Origin: Reticulitermes speratus
Taxonomy: Eukaryota; Arthropoda; Insecta; Blattodea; Rhinotermitidae
Assembly (NCBI GenBank): GCA_021186555.1
Contig: JAJKFL010000010.1
Coordinates: 23,080,179 to 23,144,178 of the forward strand
Reading direction: 5' to 3'
DNA: 64,000 nucleotides
Under the pieces are notes generated by a model that was not told the origin of the DNA, did no database searches, and saw only the letters and a program-made list of their open reading frames with translations. Below are positions 53,161-64,000 of the stretch, piece after piece. The number at the start of each line of letters is the position of its first letter. Position 1 is the stretch's first letter. The position numbers were made by a program, and so were the translations under genes.

Positions 53161-53896
53161 TCTACCAACAAATATGCAAATATTAAAATTTACAGAACTA
53201 TAATTTGCATCTTGTGTTATACGGCCGTGAAATTTCGTTTCTCAAGTCATTGACATAGGCTTAAGGTGCTCGAAAATTGGATGCTGAAGAAGATATTTGG
53301 ATTTAACAGGGTGGAAGTTAAGAGGAAGTTGGGTAATGTATAACGATGGATGGAAAAACCTGAAAGACAGACAACCACTTGAAATATTCCACCGATGGGA
53401 GGCCATCCTAAACAAAGATGGACGACGAAGCTGATGCTGCGGCTGCTAAAGATGATAACGATGACGATGATGATGATAAATCGGTTATGTTTACAGGAAT
53501 ATAGAAGGGGAATTATCATCTACATCAGTAACTATGAAATTCCAAGAAAGCCTCTGCCCCACGGAGTTACTTGTGTACCTAGTTGTCACAACTTTGTTAC
53601 AATAACCTAAGAATCAAGTATGATGACCTTGTTGTGCCGTTGTTTGTCATTGTTTATATACGGTGAAGACATTTCTCAGTAAACTCTCATAATTGACTTT
53701 CTTTCAACACCGCCATGCGCTGTGGCGCAACACACAAGAACTTCTCGATCCGTTGTGGAATAATACGAAATGCCGTCACGAGTTTACGCAATGCTGCCCG
53801 CATTTGTGCGTCACGGGCTGATCGCCACGCAGCACGCCGCGTGTCAGTCGACAGCATCTCCACAAATGATCCACTTTTTATATGGGGTGTGTGATG

Positions 53897-53928
<32 letters not shown>

Positions 53929-54106
53929 CCAGCACCAGTCTTCAAGATAAGATTCTTCAGGGGCAACGCCCATGCTCAAATCCATTCAAGAAAATTTATG
54001 TTAACGATAAATATTTTGAAAAGTGACAATTGTGTGTTACATTGTATATCGTCACTGCACGTAAATAATAATACAAAACTATTTTTTATTTTGATTTAAG
54101 AATGAA
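53161..54106. other. No gene; (GAT)n-like and poly-T tracts
   Basis: A GATGATAACGATGACGATGA-type simple repeat is at about 53450-53480 and a T run of about 20 at 53910-53930. A short degenerate retroelement-like ORF around 53260-53440 (KMLKKIFGFNRVEVKRKL-like) may be family-1 debris. Confidence 0.45.
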
Positions 54107-54107
54107 G

Positions 54108-54385
54108 GGACCCGGGATAGCCGAGTGGGCAGAGCAACTCCATACGGGCTTGCCCCCACAGGGGTCCGTACCCCTGTGGGGCAAGATATTTTTCTCTTCT
54201 CGGCACGCGTCCAAACCGGCCCGGGGGCCCACCAGCCCCTTGTATAATCGGTAAGTTTACCGGTCTCTTCCGCGGTGGTAAAGCGCCGGGGCGTGGCGTT
54301 GACCACCCACCCCATATAGCGCCGAGATTATAGAAAGAGTAGAGTTATACCTCCACTCCCCCTCTGCGCCTCCAATGACATATTA
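54108..54385 (+). mobile_element. SINE-B copy
   Basis: The head GGGATAGCCGAGTGGGCAGA, B-box region GGGGTCCGTACCCC and body to GAGTTATACCTCCACTCCCC are present; the B box is diverged. Confidence 0.7.
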
Positions 54386-54464
54386 CGGGTCGAGATTTGC
54401 CTTTGCTTTGAGCACAGAATAAAACAGTGATGGAAAAAGGCGTTAGTGTTAAAGTTCACATAGG

Positions 54465-54790
54465 TTTCACGCCATACAGTACGCACAGTTAATATACGCA
54501 CAGATACAGTACGCACAGTAATTACGCCAGTCACAGTACGCACAGATAATTACGCCATACAGTACGCACAGTAATTACGCCATACAGTACGCACAGTAAT
54601 TACGCCATACAGTACGCACAGTAATTACGCCATACATAACAGTACGTACAGTAATTACGCCATACAGTACGCACAGTAATTACGCCATACAGTAAAATTA
54701 CGCCATACAGTCGCACAGTAATTACGCCCATAACAGTACGCACAGTAAAGTTACGCCATACAGTACGCACAGTAAGTACGCCATACAGTA
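54465..54790 (-). repeat. 25-bp minisatellite, about 13 irregular copies
   Basis: Unit CATACAGTACGCACAGTAAT plus TACGC, with several deletions (period 16-29). Confidence 0.9.
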
Positions 54791-54874
54791 CATACACCTA
54801 CCAAACACGTTTCCTCTTACCGCTACGTAACGTCTACTAAAATTTGTTCTTTTCCATCCGTCTGTCTGTATACA

Positions 54875-55190
54875 GTGGGGGCACGCGGTGGCGCAGTTGG
54901 TTGAGGCACTGCGCTACAAGCCGGAAGGTCGCGGGTTCGATTCCCGATGGTGTCATTACAATTTTTCATTGACATAATCCTTCCGGCCGCAATATGGCCC
55001 CGGAGTCTACTCGACCTCTAACAGAAATGAGTACCAGGTATATTTCCTGGAGGTAAAGGCAGCCGGTGCGTAGGGCTGACAACCTTACCACGTTCATGTG
55101 CCGATTGTCTACAAATCTGGGAGACTCAACCTCCTGGAACCCTCAGGGCCTGTCCAGGCCTGTAATGGGATTGCTTTACCTTCTTGTTAC
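54875..55190 (+). mobile_element. SINE-A copy, full length with target duplication
   Basis: Head GGGCACGCGGTGGCGCAGTT with an A box (TGGCGCAGTTGG) and a B box (GGTTCGATTCC), a body of about 230 bp, tail GCTTTACCTT. Perfect 13-bp flanking repeat CTGTCTGTATACA at 54862-54874 and 55191-55203. This is the reference copy for the family. Confidence 0.93.
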
Positions 55191-55203
55191 CTGTCTGTAT
55201 ACA

Positions 55204-55800
55204 TTTCCGCGCCTAACAAGTAAAGGAAGAAAATTTACCATTTGTATACCCCTTACTAGAGATATTTCTGAACGTATTTACTTGAGAGTCCTTCAATGAG
55301 CAGGATTCTTCATTAGGAATTATCTCTAGACACGTTCATGAATGAAATCAGCTCATTGAGTTACAGCACAGTGGGCCATGCTACGGCAATGCCAGCCGAG
55401 GTTACACGAAGGCAAACTCCAAAGACATCTTTAACTGACCGCCTGTGCTGACAACAGACCGCAGGTCATATCTTGCACACACTGTCCATTAATTATTTTT
55501 AACGAAGGATGAAGGAGAAAAGACTATTAAAAAAAACAGATCGTCCCTCAGACTAACAACAAAATCACTTCTACATCTGTGCTGCTGATAACAGAGACAC
55601 CTACACGGCGGAAACAGAAAACACGAACGTCTGTGTGCATTCTCGAGGCATTTCCGGACGAGCAGTCGACTATTCAAACACAGACGAATGACGTAAGAAC
55701 TTCCGTGTATTTTTTCACAATGTATTCACCGTGCATCTTGTTACTAATTAAAGGTTTTATTATTATACCAACGTATACGCTATATTTTATAATGTCATTT
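55204..55800. other. No gene recognised
   Basis: Unique-looking sequence leading into hammerhead-like motif H8. Confidence 0.5.
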
Positions 55801-55848
55801 ACCCCTACATATGTTTCGGCCTGTTACAAGCCATCTTCAGGGGGTCAA
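55798..55848 (-). ncRNA. Hammerhead-ribozyme-like motif H8
   Basis: Minus strand: stem I ACCCC/GGGGT, CTGAAGA, T, GGC...GCC stem II with inner TG/CA pairs, GAAAC, ATATGTA. Confidence 0.7.
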
Positions 55849-56040
55849 AGTACTTTAACATAGACTATACATCTATTTTACAAAGTTGGTACATCCACAT
55901 AGAGTAAAACAAATGAAATTATGGTTCCCAATGGATTAAACTATAAACTTATTGGGAAATTGTTACATAAATGGTTAAAATACATATCCTTTGTTATATT
56001 TAAAAATCATTGGCAGTCTGGTCCTGTATGCAGTATCACA

Positions 56041-56085
56041 GAGATGTTTCGGCCAATCATGTGGCCATCTTCAGGGAGGTGCGTT
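56041..56085 (-). ncRNA. Hammerhead-ribozyme-like motif H9, damaged
   Basis: CTGAAGA, T, GGCCA...TGGCC stem II, GAAAC, but ATCTC replaces ATGTH, so stem III and the cleavage triplet are lost. Confidence 0.5.
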
Positions 56086-56217
56086 ACAAAGAATAATACA
56101 TCGAAATGTCACAGATGTTAGTGGAACCAAAGCACAGGTTTAAAATGTTAAATTTAAAAAAGATACACGGTTTAAAATATGTGTTAAAGACTAAAATACG
56201 GATAAAAACGTTTGCTT

Positions 56218-56251
<34 letters not shown>

Positions 56252-56310
56252 GCGTATTCTTCCTTTCAGGATGATGATTTACCACACACACATACTATTC
56301 GTTATCCATC

Positions 56311-56600
56311 AGCACTGCTCTACAAGCCGGAAGGTCGCGGGTTCGATTCCCGATGGTGTCATTGGAATTTTTCATTGACATAATCCTTCCGGTCGCACTA
56401 TGGCCCTGGGGTCGACTCAGCCTCTAACAGAAATGAGTAACAGGGATATTTTCTGGGGGTTAAAGGCGGCCGGTTCGTAGGGCTGACAACCTTACCGCCT
56501 TCATGTGCCGATTGTCTATAAATCTGGGAGCCTCAACCTCCTGGAACCCTAAGGGTCTGTCCAGGCCTGTAATGGGATTGCTGTACCTTTACCTTTACCT
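56311..56600 (+). mobile_element. SINE-A copy, 5'-truncated
   Basis: Begins inside the tRNA-like head (CACTGCTCTACAAGCCGGAA) and keeps the B box and body; tail (TTTACC)3. Inserted in the spacer of the inverted-repeat element. Confidence 0.85.
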
Positions 56601-56760
56601 TTATTTATCCGTGAGAATTAAGCACAAACATTTGTATCTGTATTTTAATCTTTAACGCATATTTTAAACCACGGATTATTTTTAAATTTTACCATTTTAT
56701 ATCTGTGCTTTGGTTCCAATAACATCTGTAATATTTCGATGTGTCCTTCCTTTGCAAATG

Positions 56761-56810
56761 CACCTCCCTGAAGATGGCCACATGAGTTGCCGAAACATGT
56801 AGCAGGTATA
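56761..56810 (+). ncRNA. Hammerhead-ribozyme-like motif H10
   Basis: Stem I ACCTCC/GCAGGT (five of six pairs), CTGAAGA, T, GGC...GCC stem II, GAAAC, ATGTA. Confidence 0.62.
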
Positions 56811-56910
56811 CAGTGTGTATAATACACTTTCATACACTTATGTGCATCTGTTGGTTTTGATATCGTATCTAATATTCGTTCTATTCGATCAACTGCGGTA
56901 CACCACTGTA

Positions 56911-56992
56911 TACAGGGCATACACAAAACAATGGTGCGGTTTTAATAGTGAACACTATTAAAACCGCACCATTATTTTGTGTATGCCCTGTA
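56911..56992. mobile_element. 82-bp near-perfect palindromic MITE
   Basis: TACAGGGCATACACAAAACA...TGTGTATGCCCTGTA with both halves paired to the centre (AATAGTGAACACTATT). Smallest form of the element at 8938-9503. Confidence 0.88.
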
Positions 56993-57611
56993 TCGAGTCT
57001 ATATCTATGTCTATATCGGAGGTCTCAAATAGGAAGCGGACAAAACGAATAATTTTGAAAGTTTCGGCATTACCGTGGCGCTCCGAATTGCCATCACAGT
57101 GACACTTCTGTGATGTCTCACACAACCGTAGTCTGGTATGAGGGCAGAGTTCTCGTCTGCACGTTTAAAGTCCCTCTGAAAGTGTCGGTGGTACGTCTGG
57201 TCAAACCACTGCATTTAACAAGGCCTTGGTGAAGTCCAGAGGCTGCGCGCCTTCAGACAGTTCAAGTACAGTCACCCTAATTACCTCAAATAAATCGTTC
57301 CTATTACGACGTTTGCTGATGCAATTTCCCAAACACGTCCGCTGCGTAACACTGCAGACTTCTGAATAGTTTCTAGGAAGGCATAACTGGACCGTATCAT
57401 TTCTAGGCGATGACGTCATTACATACGAATGATGAGGCGTTTTATCATCTTCGTGCTTTTAGAAGACATATGGTGGTCTCAAAACGCCGTAACCGCGGGC
57501 CCGCCGTAGAATTACAACACGAGGTAAAGAAACAAGCCAAAATACAGGATAAGCTCTCAGGTTTGCCCGAAGCGGGCGTCTTTTGGGTTGTGTTGTGAGC
57601 TATTTATTTTG

Positions 57612-57658
57612 TAACGATGTTTCGGACGAACGTTTTTCCTCCATCTTCAGAGTGAATT
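57612..57658 (-). ncRNA. Hammerhead-ribozyme-like motif H11, degenerate
   Basis: CTGAAGA, T, GGA...TCC stem II, GAAAC, ATCGTT. A still weaker copy (ATGAAGATGGAAG...CAGAAATGTC) lies at about 57768-57806. Confidence 0.45.
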
Positions 57659-57984
57659 GCATTCCGTAGCTGTGACTTGCCATATTTCCCCAAACTTTCC
57701 TGCAGTATAACCGACATATTTTCGTCCATCGCATCGTTTCAGAGCTAACCTGGATCAATTCAGTCACCATGAAGATGGAAGCAGTTCATTTCTCAGAAAT
57801 GTCGAGACAAATAACGCTCTCCACAGTGTTAAAACCCAAAAGATGACCATTTGAACAAATTCCAGGACTGTGTTTTTTGTTTGTTTGTTTCAGTATTTAT
57901 CTAGTCGGTTAAGGCATTCGTTCAGAGATACGCAGTACCAGTGTGGCCTCAGAACAGAATCGTCCCCCATCGCCCGAACATTGG

Positions 57985-58090
57985 GTTCGTGGGTTCGAAT
58001 CCCACTTCTGGCACGGATGTTTGTCTGTATTTGAGTTGTCGTGTGTGAACACAGGCCATACGATTTGTCGACACAGTCGGAGCAGTAAAG
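57985..58090 (+). mobile_element. SINE-D fragment
   Basis: B-box GGGTTCGAATCCC followed by the GGCACGGATGTTTGTCTGTA start of the SINE-D body; the upstream head is diverged. Confidence 0.55.
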
Positions 58091-58139
58091 CCAATTTCAG
58101 AACTTAATTCTGAATTGGAAGAGACCAGAACTGACTGAC

Positions 58140-58145
58140 TGACTG

Positions 58146-58176
<31 letters not shown>

Positions 58177-58960
58177 CCATGTAGCACAGTCCTTCTTAAG
58201 AAGCTAACAGGCCCTCAGCTAGACAAGAAATTCTCCGCATTTTATGGAACCCGGAGGTTCATTACCGCATTCACAAGAGCACGCCACCTGTCTCTATCCT
58301 GAGCCAGATCAATCCAGCCCATGCCCCCATCCCACTTCTTGAAGATCAATTTTAATATTATCCTCCCATCAACGTCTAGGTATTCCAAGTGGTCTCTTTC
58401 CATCAGGTCTCCCCACCAATACCATGTATGCACCTCTCCTGTCCCCCATACGTGCCACGTGCTCCGTCCATCTCATTCTTGCAGACACAAAAGTATAATC
58501 CCTGCTCTTACTGTGCCTCCTTTGTCCCACGTAACCTCCTGTACACCCACCAAATCTAATTTGTACCTCGCTAATTCCCTTACCACTGTCATAGGTGACC
58601 TTGACCTATGACCTTGACCTATACAGGCTCCTCACGTTCCAAGTTCCAAACCTCATATCAACTTTGCACTGCTTGTCTCGCACCAAAGCACCTGTCCAAG
58701 TCCCAGGCCTTGTGAACTGCTTCGTGACATTGTTACGTTTTTACGGTGAGGAGTTGTTAGCACCTCGCCCAAACCCCAAGCTGGACGACCACCCCTTGTC
58801 GGCTGTCCTGGACTGCTTATTTAGTATATTCGCAGCTACCCTCCATTTAGAAGGCCGTTCCCCCATCCGCAGCCCGAGAACGCGCCATGCTGTAGTGACA
58901 GGGACCTGCTTATCACGGAAAGAGACCAGCACGCGTAATAAATACGGAATTAATAATATA
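58140..58960 (-). mobile_element. Longest family-2 non-LTR retrotransposon copy
   Basis: On the minus strand about 480 bp of upstream sequence leads to a coding end with [20 protein letters not shown] then NLRVP and stop, a 3' UTR, and a (GTTA/GTCA)n tail at 58135-58170. Frames are broken. The reverse transcriptase domain is not included. Confidence 0.7.
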
Positions 58961-59226
58961 TAGTATTTGTATCGCCGGACTGCTCGCTGTAGAGCGGACG
59001 ACATCGTCGCTGCATAGCGCCCGATAAAGCCTTCTGCTCTGCAGTCCTCAGAACGGAGATTGAGAAATCTCTTTTCTTTTCTTGCTTCGTTCTTTCTTTG
59101 AGACAGCGATACAGATAGTTACAGAGCTGAGTGGAGATCGTGACAGCTTAGCGTTCGCTACGAAGCAGCAGAGAGAAACGGACATCTTCTGAGTCAGCCA
59201 ACAGAAATTTCACTTATAAAGACCAC

Positions 59227-61795
59227 GATTAATCTGAATTATATTTAAATATTCAGTCCGTACCGAGCAGTAAACACACTCCGTCTCGGTTATACAAACC
59301 AGTCAGTTAATGCTGTACAGTGAAATAATCGCTGTTTGTTCTGAGATCCACACAAAACACATAAATACACTGTGTGGGCAGAATGTAGAATTTGTGAATG
59401 CTAAACGTGGTGGTACATATAGTAACCACTGGGCTTTAGGTGTGTACATATAAATATACAGCTCGTACCGCGCAGTAAACACAATCCGTCTCAGTTATAC
59501 AAACCAGTCAGTTAATGTTGTACAGTGAAATAATCGCTGTTTGTTCTGAGATCCACACAAAACACATAAATACAGTCCGTACCGCGCAGTAAACACACTC
59601 CGTCTCAGTTATACAAACCAGTCAGTTAATGTTGTACAGTGAAATAATCGCTGTTTGTTCTGAGATCCACACAAAACACATAAATACAGTCCGTACCGCG
59701 CAGTAAACACACTCCGTCTCAGTTATACAAACCAGTCAGTTAATGTTGTACAGTGAAATAATCGCTGTTTGTTCTGAGATCCACACAAAACACATAAATA
59801 CAGTCCGTACCGCGCAGTAAACACACTCCGTCTCAGTTATACAAACCAGTCAGTTAATGTTGTACAGTGAAATAATCGCTGTTTGTTCTGAGATCCACAC
59901 AAAACACATAAATACAGTCCGTACCGCGCAGTAAACACACTCCGTCTCAGTTATACAAACCAGTCAGTTAATGCTGTACAGTGAAATAATCGCTGTTTGT
60001 TCTGAGATCCACACAAAACACATAAATACAGTCCGTACCGCGCAGTAAACACACTCCGTCTCAGTTATACAAACCAGTCAGTTAATGCTGTACAGTGAAA
60101 TAATCGCTGTTTGTTCTGAGATCCACACAAAACACATAAATACAGTCCGTACCGCGCAGTAAACACACTCCGTCTCAGTTATACAAACCAGTCAGTTAAT
60201 GTTGTACAGTGAAATAATCGCTGTTTGTTCTGAGATCCACACAAAACACATAAATACAGTCCGTACCGCGCAGTAAACACACTCCGTCTCAGTTATACAA
60301 ACCAGTCAGTTAATGCTGTACAGTGAAATAATCGCTGTTTGTTCTGAGATCCACACAAAACACATAAATACAGTCCGTACCGCGCAGTAAACACATCCGT
60401 CTCAGTTATACAAACCAGTCAGTTAATGTTGTACAGTGAAATAATCGCTGTTTGTTCTGAGATCCACACAAAACACATAAATACAGTCCGTACCGCGCAG
60501 TAAACACACTCCGTCTCAGTTATACAAACCAGTCAGTTAATGTTGTACAGTGAAATAATCGCTGTTTGTTCTGAGATCCACACAAAACACATAAATACAG
60601 TCCGTACCGCGCAGTAAACACACTCCGTCTCAGTTATACAAACCAGTCAGTTAATGTTGTACAGTGAAATAATCGCTGTTTGTTCTGAGATCCACACAAA
60701 ACACATAAATACAGTCCGTACCGCGCAGTAAACACACTCCGTCTCAGTTATACAAACCAGTCAGTTAATGCTGTACAGTGAAATAATCGCTGTTTGTTCT
60801 GAGATCCACACAAAACACATAAATACAGTCCGTACCGCGCAGTAAACACACTCCGTCTCAGTTATACAAACCAGTCAGTTAATGTTGTACAGTGAAATAA
60901 TCGCTGTTTGTTCTGAGATCCACAAAAAACACATAAATACACTGTGTGGGCAGAATGTAGAATTTGTGAATGCTAAACGTGGTGGTACATATAGTAACCA
61001 CTGGGCTTTAGGTGTGTACATATAAATATACAGCTCGTACCGCGCAGTAAACTCACTCCGTCTCAGTTACACAAACCAGTCAGTTAATGTTGTACAGTGA
61101 AATAATCGCTGTTTGTTCTGAGATCCACACAAAACACATAAATACAGTCCGTACCGCGCAGTAAACACACTCCGTCTCAGTTACACAAACCAGTCAGTTA
61201 ATGCTGTACAGTGAAATAATCGCTGTTTGTTCTGAGATCCACACAAAACACATAAATACAGTCCGTACCGCGCAGTAAACACACTCCGTCTCAGTTATAC
61301 AAACCAGTCAGTTAATGCTGTACAGTGAAATAATCGCTGTTTGTTCTGAGATCCACACAAAACACATAAATACAGTCCGTACCGCGCAGTAAACACACTC
61401 CGTCTCAGTTATACAAACCAGTCAGTTAATGCTGTACAGTGAAATAATCGCTGTTTGTTCTGAGATCCACACAAAACACATAAATACAGTCCGTACCGCG
61501 CAGTAAACACACTCCGTCTCAGTTATACAAACCAGTCAGTTAATGCTGTACAGTGAAATAATCGCTGTTTGTTCTGAGATCCACACAAAACACATAACTA
61601 CAGTCCGTACCGCGCAGTAAACACACTCCGTCTCAGTTATACAAACCAGTCAGTTAATGTTGTACAGTGAAATAATCGCTGTTTGTTCTGAGATCCACAC
61701 AAAACACATAAATACACTGTGTGGGCAGAACGTAGAATTTGTGAATGTTAAACCTGGTGGTACATATAGTGACCACTGGGGTTTAGAGGGTTAAA
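59227..61795 (+). repeat. 114-bp satellite array 3
   Basis: About 20 units (CAGTCCGTACCGCGCAGTAA...) with two or three longer units carrying the 90-bp spacer at both ends and once inside. Starts TTAATCTGAATTATAT, ends CCACTGGGGTTTAGAGGGTTAA. Most differences are single bases (GCTGTACAG/GTTGTACAG). Confidence 0.95.
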
Positions 61796-63066
61796 ATTCA
61801 AATTGAACCATTTATTGTTGCACATTGCATTGCAACTACACACGTGAATGTACACGTGGCAGCTGCTTGCAGGCAAGAATTACGCATTTGCGAACTGTCA
61901 GCCGTCCTGCGGTCATTGAACGCCCTATGTCGTATACTCCCAAGACGCTCAATACACCACTACGTAGCAGCTACGTAGCTCCATAGTGCGCAGACTCCCA
62001 GCACCTCCTCTAAAGTAGAAGTAGGTTAGTGGCACAATTACCGTAAATTGGCACGAACCGGCTGTCGCTGGCTCTAAGGCTCAGTCCGTGCGCGCTATGG
62101 CTTACTGCGGGTAATGCCACCAACACTGGAGACATTCCTCTTTGTTACCCCGCTCGTGCGGGCCCTGAGGCCCACCTAACCCAGTTTAAATCAAAGACAA
62201 GCAATATACGTAGATACGTAATATTGAGGCGCGTTCGCGTAACCATTGTTGCCGTGGAAAAGCAATAAGTATTACATATTCTAAGTGTGTGTCTGTAGCC
62301 TTAGTTTTCCAGCATGCAAAGCGCATGCGCCGTATTATATTGTCATCTGTGACCTGTCCGGCTCTACCATATTTTTCCACATTATCTCATAAACGGCACG
62401 ATTTTTGGAAAAACGTTATTGAACATAAAATGTGTTTTGATTTTCTCTACAACTTTTGTCTGAAACATTTCTCATTCCAAGAAGAATTCAGCGAGATATT
62501 ATCATAAATGTACATAGGTCTTCATGTAAAGTACCGTTATTGTTGTCAGATTTTAATCAAACTTGAATTTTCTCGACAGATTTTAAAAAAATACCTAAAT
62601 ATTAAATTTCGTGAATATCTGTCCGGTGGGAGCCGAGTTGTTACATGCCGACCGACCGACAGACAGACAGACAGACAGACATGACGAAGCTAATAGTCGA
62701 TTTTCGCAATTTTGCGAACGCGTCTAAAAATGGGAATCGTAAAATATACTCTTTGGGTGTATTTGAAATCTAAATGTGTTTTGACTGCAGGTGCTCTGAG
62801 GTAGCTCGGTCAGTGTAGAGACCAGGGAAATCGGGACAGAAAGGGGCCGAGCGTCCCCTCCAGGTAAAGCGACCGGGGTTATGAAGCTGACCACTCCCAT
62901 CTAGGACCTAGGTAACGAATAAGTGTATCAATACCTCCACTTCCCCATACGTCTTCATACTGTGATGCTTAATTAAACATGTGGACAACTTCCACGCGTT
63001 TTTATTTTGGCTGGTGCATCTAAAAGGTCATAGGTTCGCCATCTTCCTTAAAATTAGGCTTAAATT
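61796..63066. other. Spacer between inverted satellite arrays; no gene
   Basis: Contains a (GACA)n tract at about 62651-62680 after a common insect interspersed-repeat tail, and a SINE-B-like piece at 62790-62965 (GAGGTAGCTCGGTCAGTGTA). No coding gene recognised. Confidence 0.55.
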
Positions 63067-64000
63067 CCGTTAACTCTTCAAAGCCCAGTGGTCACTATAT
63101 GTACCACCAGGTTTAACATTCACAAATTCTACGTTCTGCCCACACAGTGTATTTATGTGTTTTGTGTGGATCTCAGAACAAACAGCGATTATTTCACTGT
63201 ACAACATTAACTGACTGGTTTGTATAACTGAGACGGAGTGTGTTTACTGCGCGGTACGAGCTGAATATTTATATGTACACACCTAAAGCCCAGTGGTTAC
63301 TATATGTACCACCAGGTTTAACATACACAAATTCTATGTTCTGCCCACACAGTGTATTTATGTGTTTTGTGTGGATCTCAGAACAAACAGCGATTATTTC
63401 ACTGTACAGCATTACTGACTGGTTTGTATAACTGAGACGGAGTGTGTTTACTGCGCGGTACGGACTGAATATTTATATGTACACACCTAAAGCCCAGTGG
63501 TTACTATATGTACCACCATGTTTAACATCAACAATTCTACGTTCTGCCCACACAGTGTATTTATGTGTTTTGTGTGGATCTCAGAACAAACAGCGATTAT
63601 TTCACTGTACAACATTAACTGACTGGTTTGTATAACTGAGACGGAGTGTGTTTACTGCGCGGTACGGACTGAATCATTATATTTACACACCTAAAGCCCA
63701 GTGGTTACTATATGTACCACCAGGTTTAACATACACAAATTCTACGTTCTGCCCACACAGTGTATTTATGTGTTTTGTGTGGATCTCAGAACAAACAGCG
63801 ATTATTTCACTGTACAACATTAACTGACTGGTTTGTATAACTGAGACGGAGTGTGTTTACTGCGCGGTACGGACTGTATTTATGTGTTTTGTGTGGATCT
63901 CAGAACAAACAGCGATTATTTCACTGTACAACATTAACTGACTGGTTTGTATAACTGAGACGGAGTGTGTTTACTGCGCGGTACGGACTGTATTTATGTG
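63067..64000 (-). repeat. 114-bp satellite array 4, inverted
   Basis: Same satellite on the opposite strand. It begins TTAACTCTTCAAAGCCCAGTGG and is made mainly of long (about 204-bp) units, then switches to 114-bp units at 63870. Continues past the window edge. Confidence 0.93.

Larger units (their letters stand above)
56041..56806. mobile_element. Inverted-repeat element with two outward hammerhead-like motifs, split by a SINE
   Basis: Arms 56041-56215 and about 56625-56806 are diverged inverted copies. The outer end of each carries a hammerhead-like motif: 56041-56085 (minus) and 56761-56808 (plus). The middle holds a (CA)n tract (56219-56248) and a SINE-A insertion. Same plan as the palindrome at 10.04 kb. 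Confidence 0.7.

Noticed and set aside
54875..55190. Possible tRNA gene
   Set aside because: Pol III A and B boxes are present but the sequence continues as a dispersed 300-bp repeat with target duplications, so it is a SINE.
58595..58963. 122-codon ORF with proline-rich product
   Set aside because: Antisense to a family-2 retrotransposon copy; no independent support.

Overview
This is a gene-poor, repeat-rich stretch of an insect nuclear genome. The clearest evidence is a complete 433-residue enolase gene with eight coding exons and GT-AG introns, a second spliced gene of the insect trehalose/sugar transporter family, and many insect-type mobile elements (piggyBac, P/THAP-like, mariner-like, Tigger-like MITEs, tRNA-derived SINEs, non-LTR retrotransposons). 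The mix of very long minisatellites and SINE/LINE debris suggests a large genome, most likely of the cockroach/termite lineage. That placement is an inference and not proven by the window.

Layout. 1-17.3 kb holds no recognised host gene. It carries minisatellites of 21, 49, 38, 38 and 39 bp, SINEs, pieces of one non-LTR retrotransposon, a deleted mariner-like element, a 350-bp palindrome and one unassigned 61-codon ORF. 17.8-26.2 kb (+) is a Tret1-like sugar transporter in four exons. Its first exon/intron junction has been amplified into 37 tandem copies, and its third exon carries a one-base frameshift. 26.6-29.2 kb holds two arrays of a 114-bp satellite with TTAA-like borders. 29.3-40.6 kb contains retrotransposon pieces, Tigger-like MITEs, a decayed P-like (THAP) transposase and a few orphan exon-like ORFs. 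41.8-52.4 kb (-) is the enolase gene. Its intron 4 holds a piggyBac element with matching terminal repeats and TTAA flanks; other introns hold a SINE, two Tigger-like MITEs and a hammerhead-bearing hairpin. 52.5-59.2 kb is more SINE, LINE and palindrome material. 59.2-64 kb holds two large arrays of the 114-bp satellite in opposite orientations.

The two host genes are both central to insect carbohydrate use: Tret1-type carriers move trehalose or related sugars across membranes and enolase is the ninth step of glycolysis. Nothing here shows them co-regulated.

The most interesting signal is a family of about a dozen short RNA-like motifs spread across 10-58 kb on both strands. Each matches the hammerhead ribozyme core (CTGANGA, then a stem, then GAAAC, then GTH), with changing but complementary stems I and II and a tiny self-complementary stem III. 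Several sit in large inverted repeats. Hammerheads with short stem III are known from Penelope-like retroelements. The non-coding palindromic carriers, and one extra pyrimidine before stem II in every copy, deserve attention.
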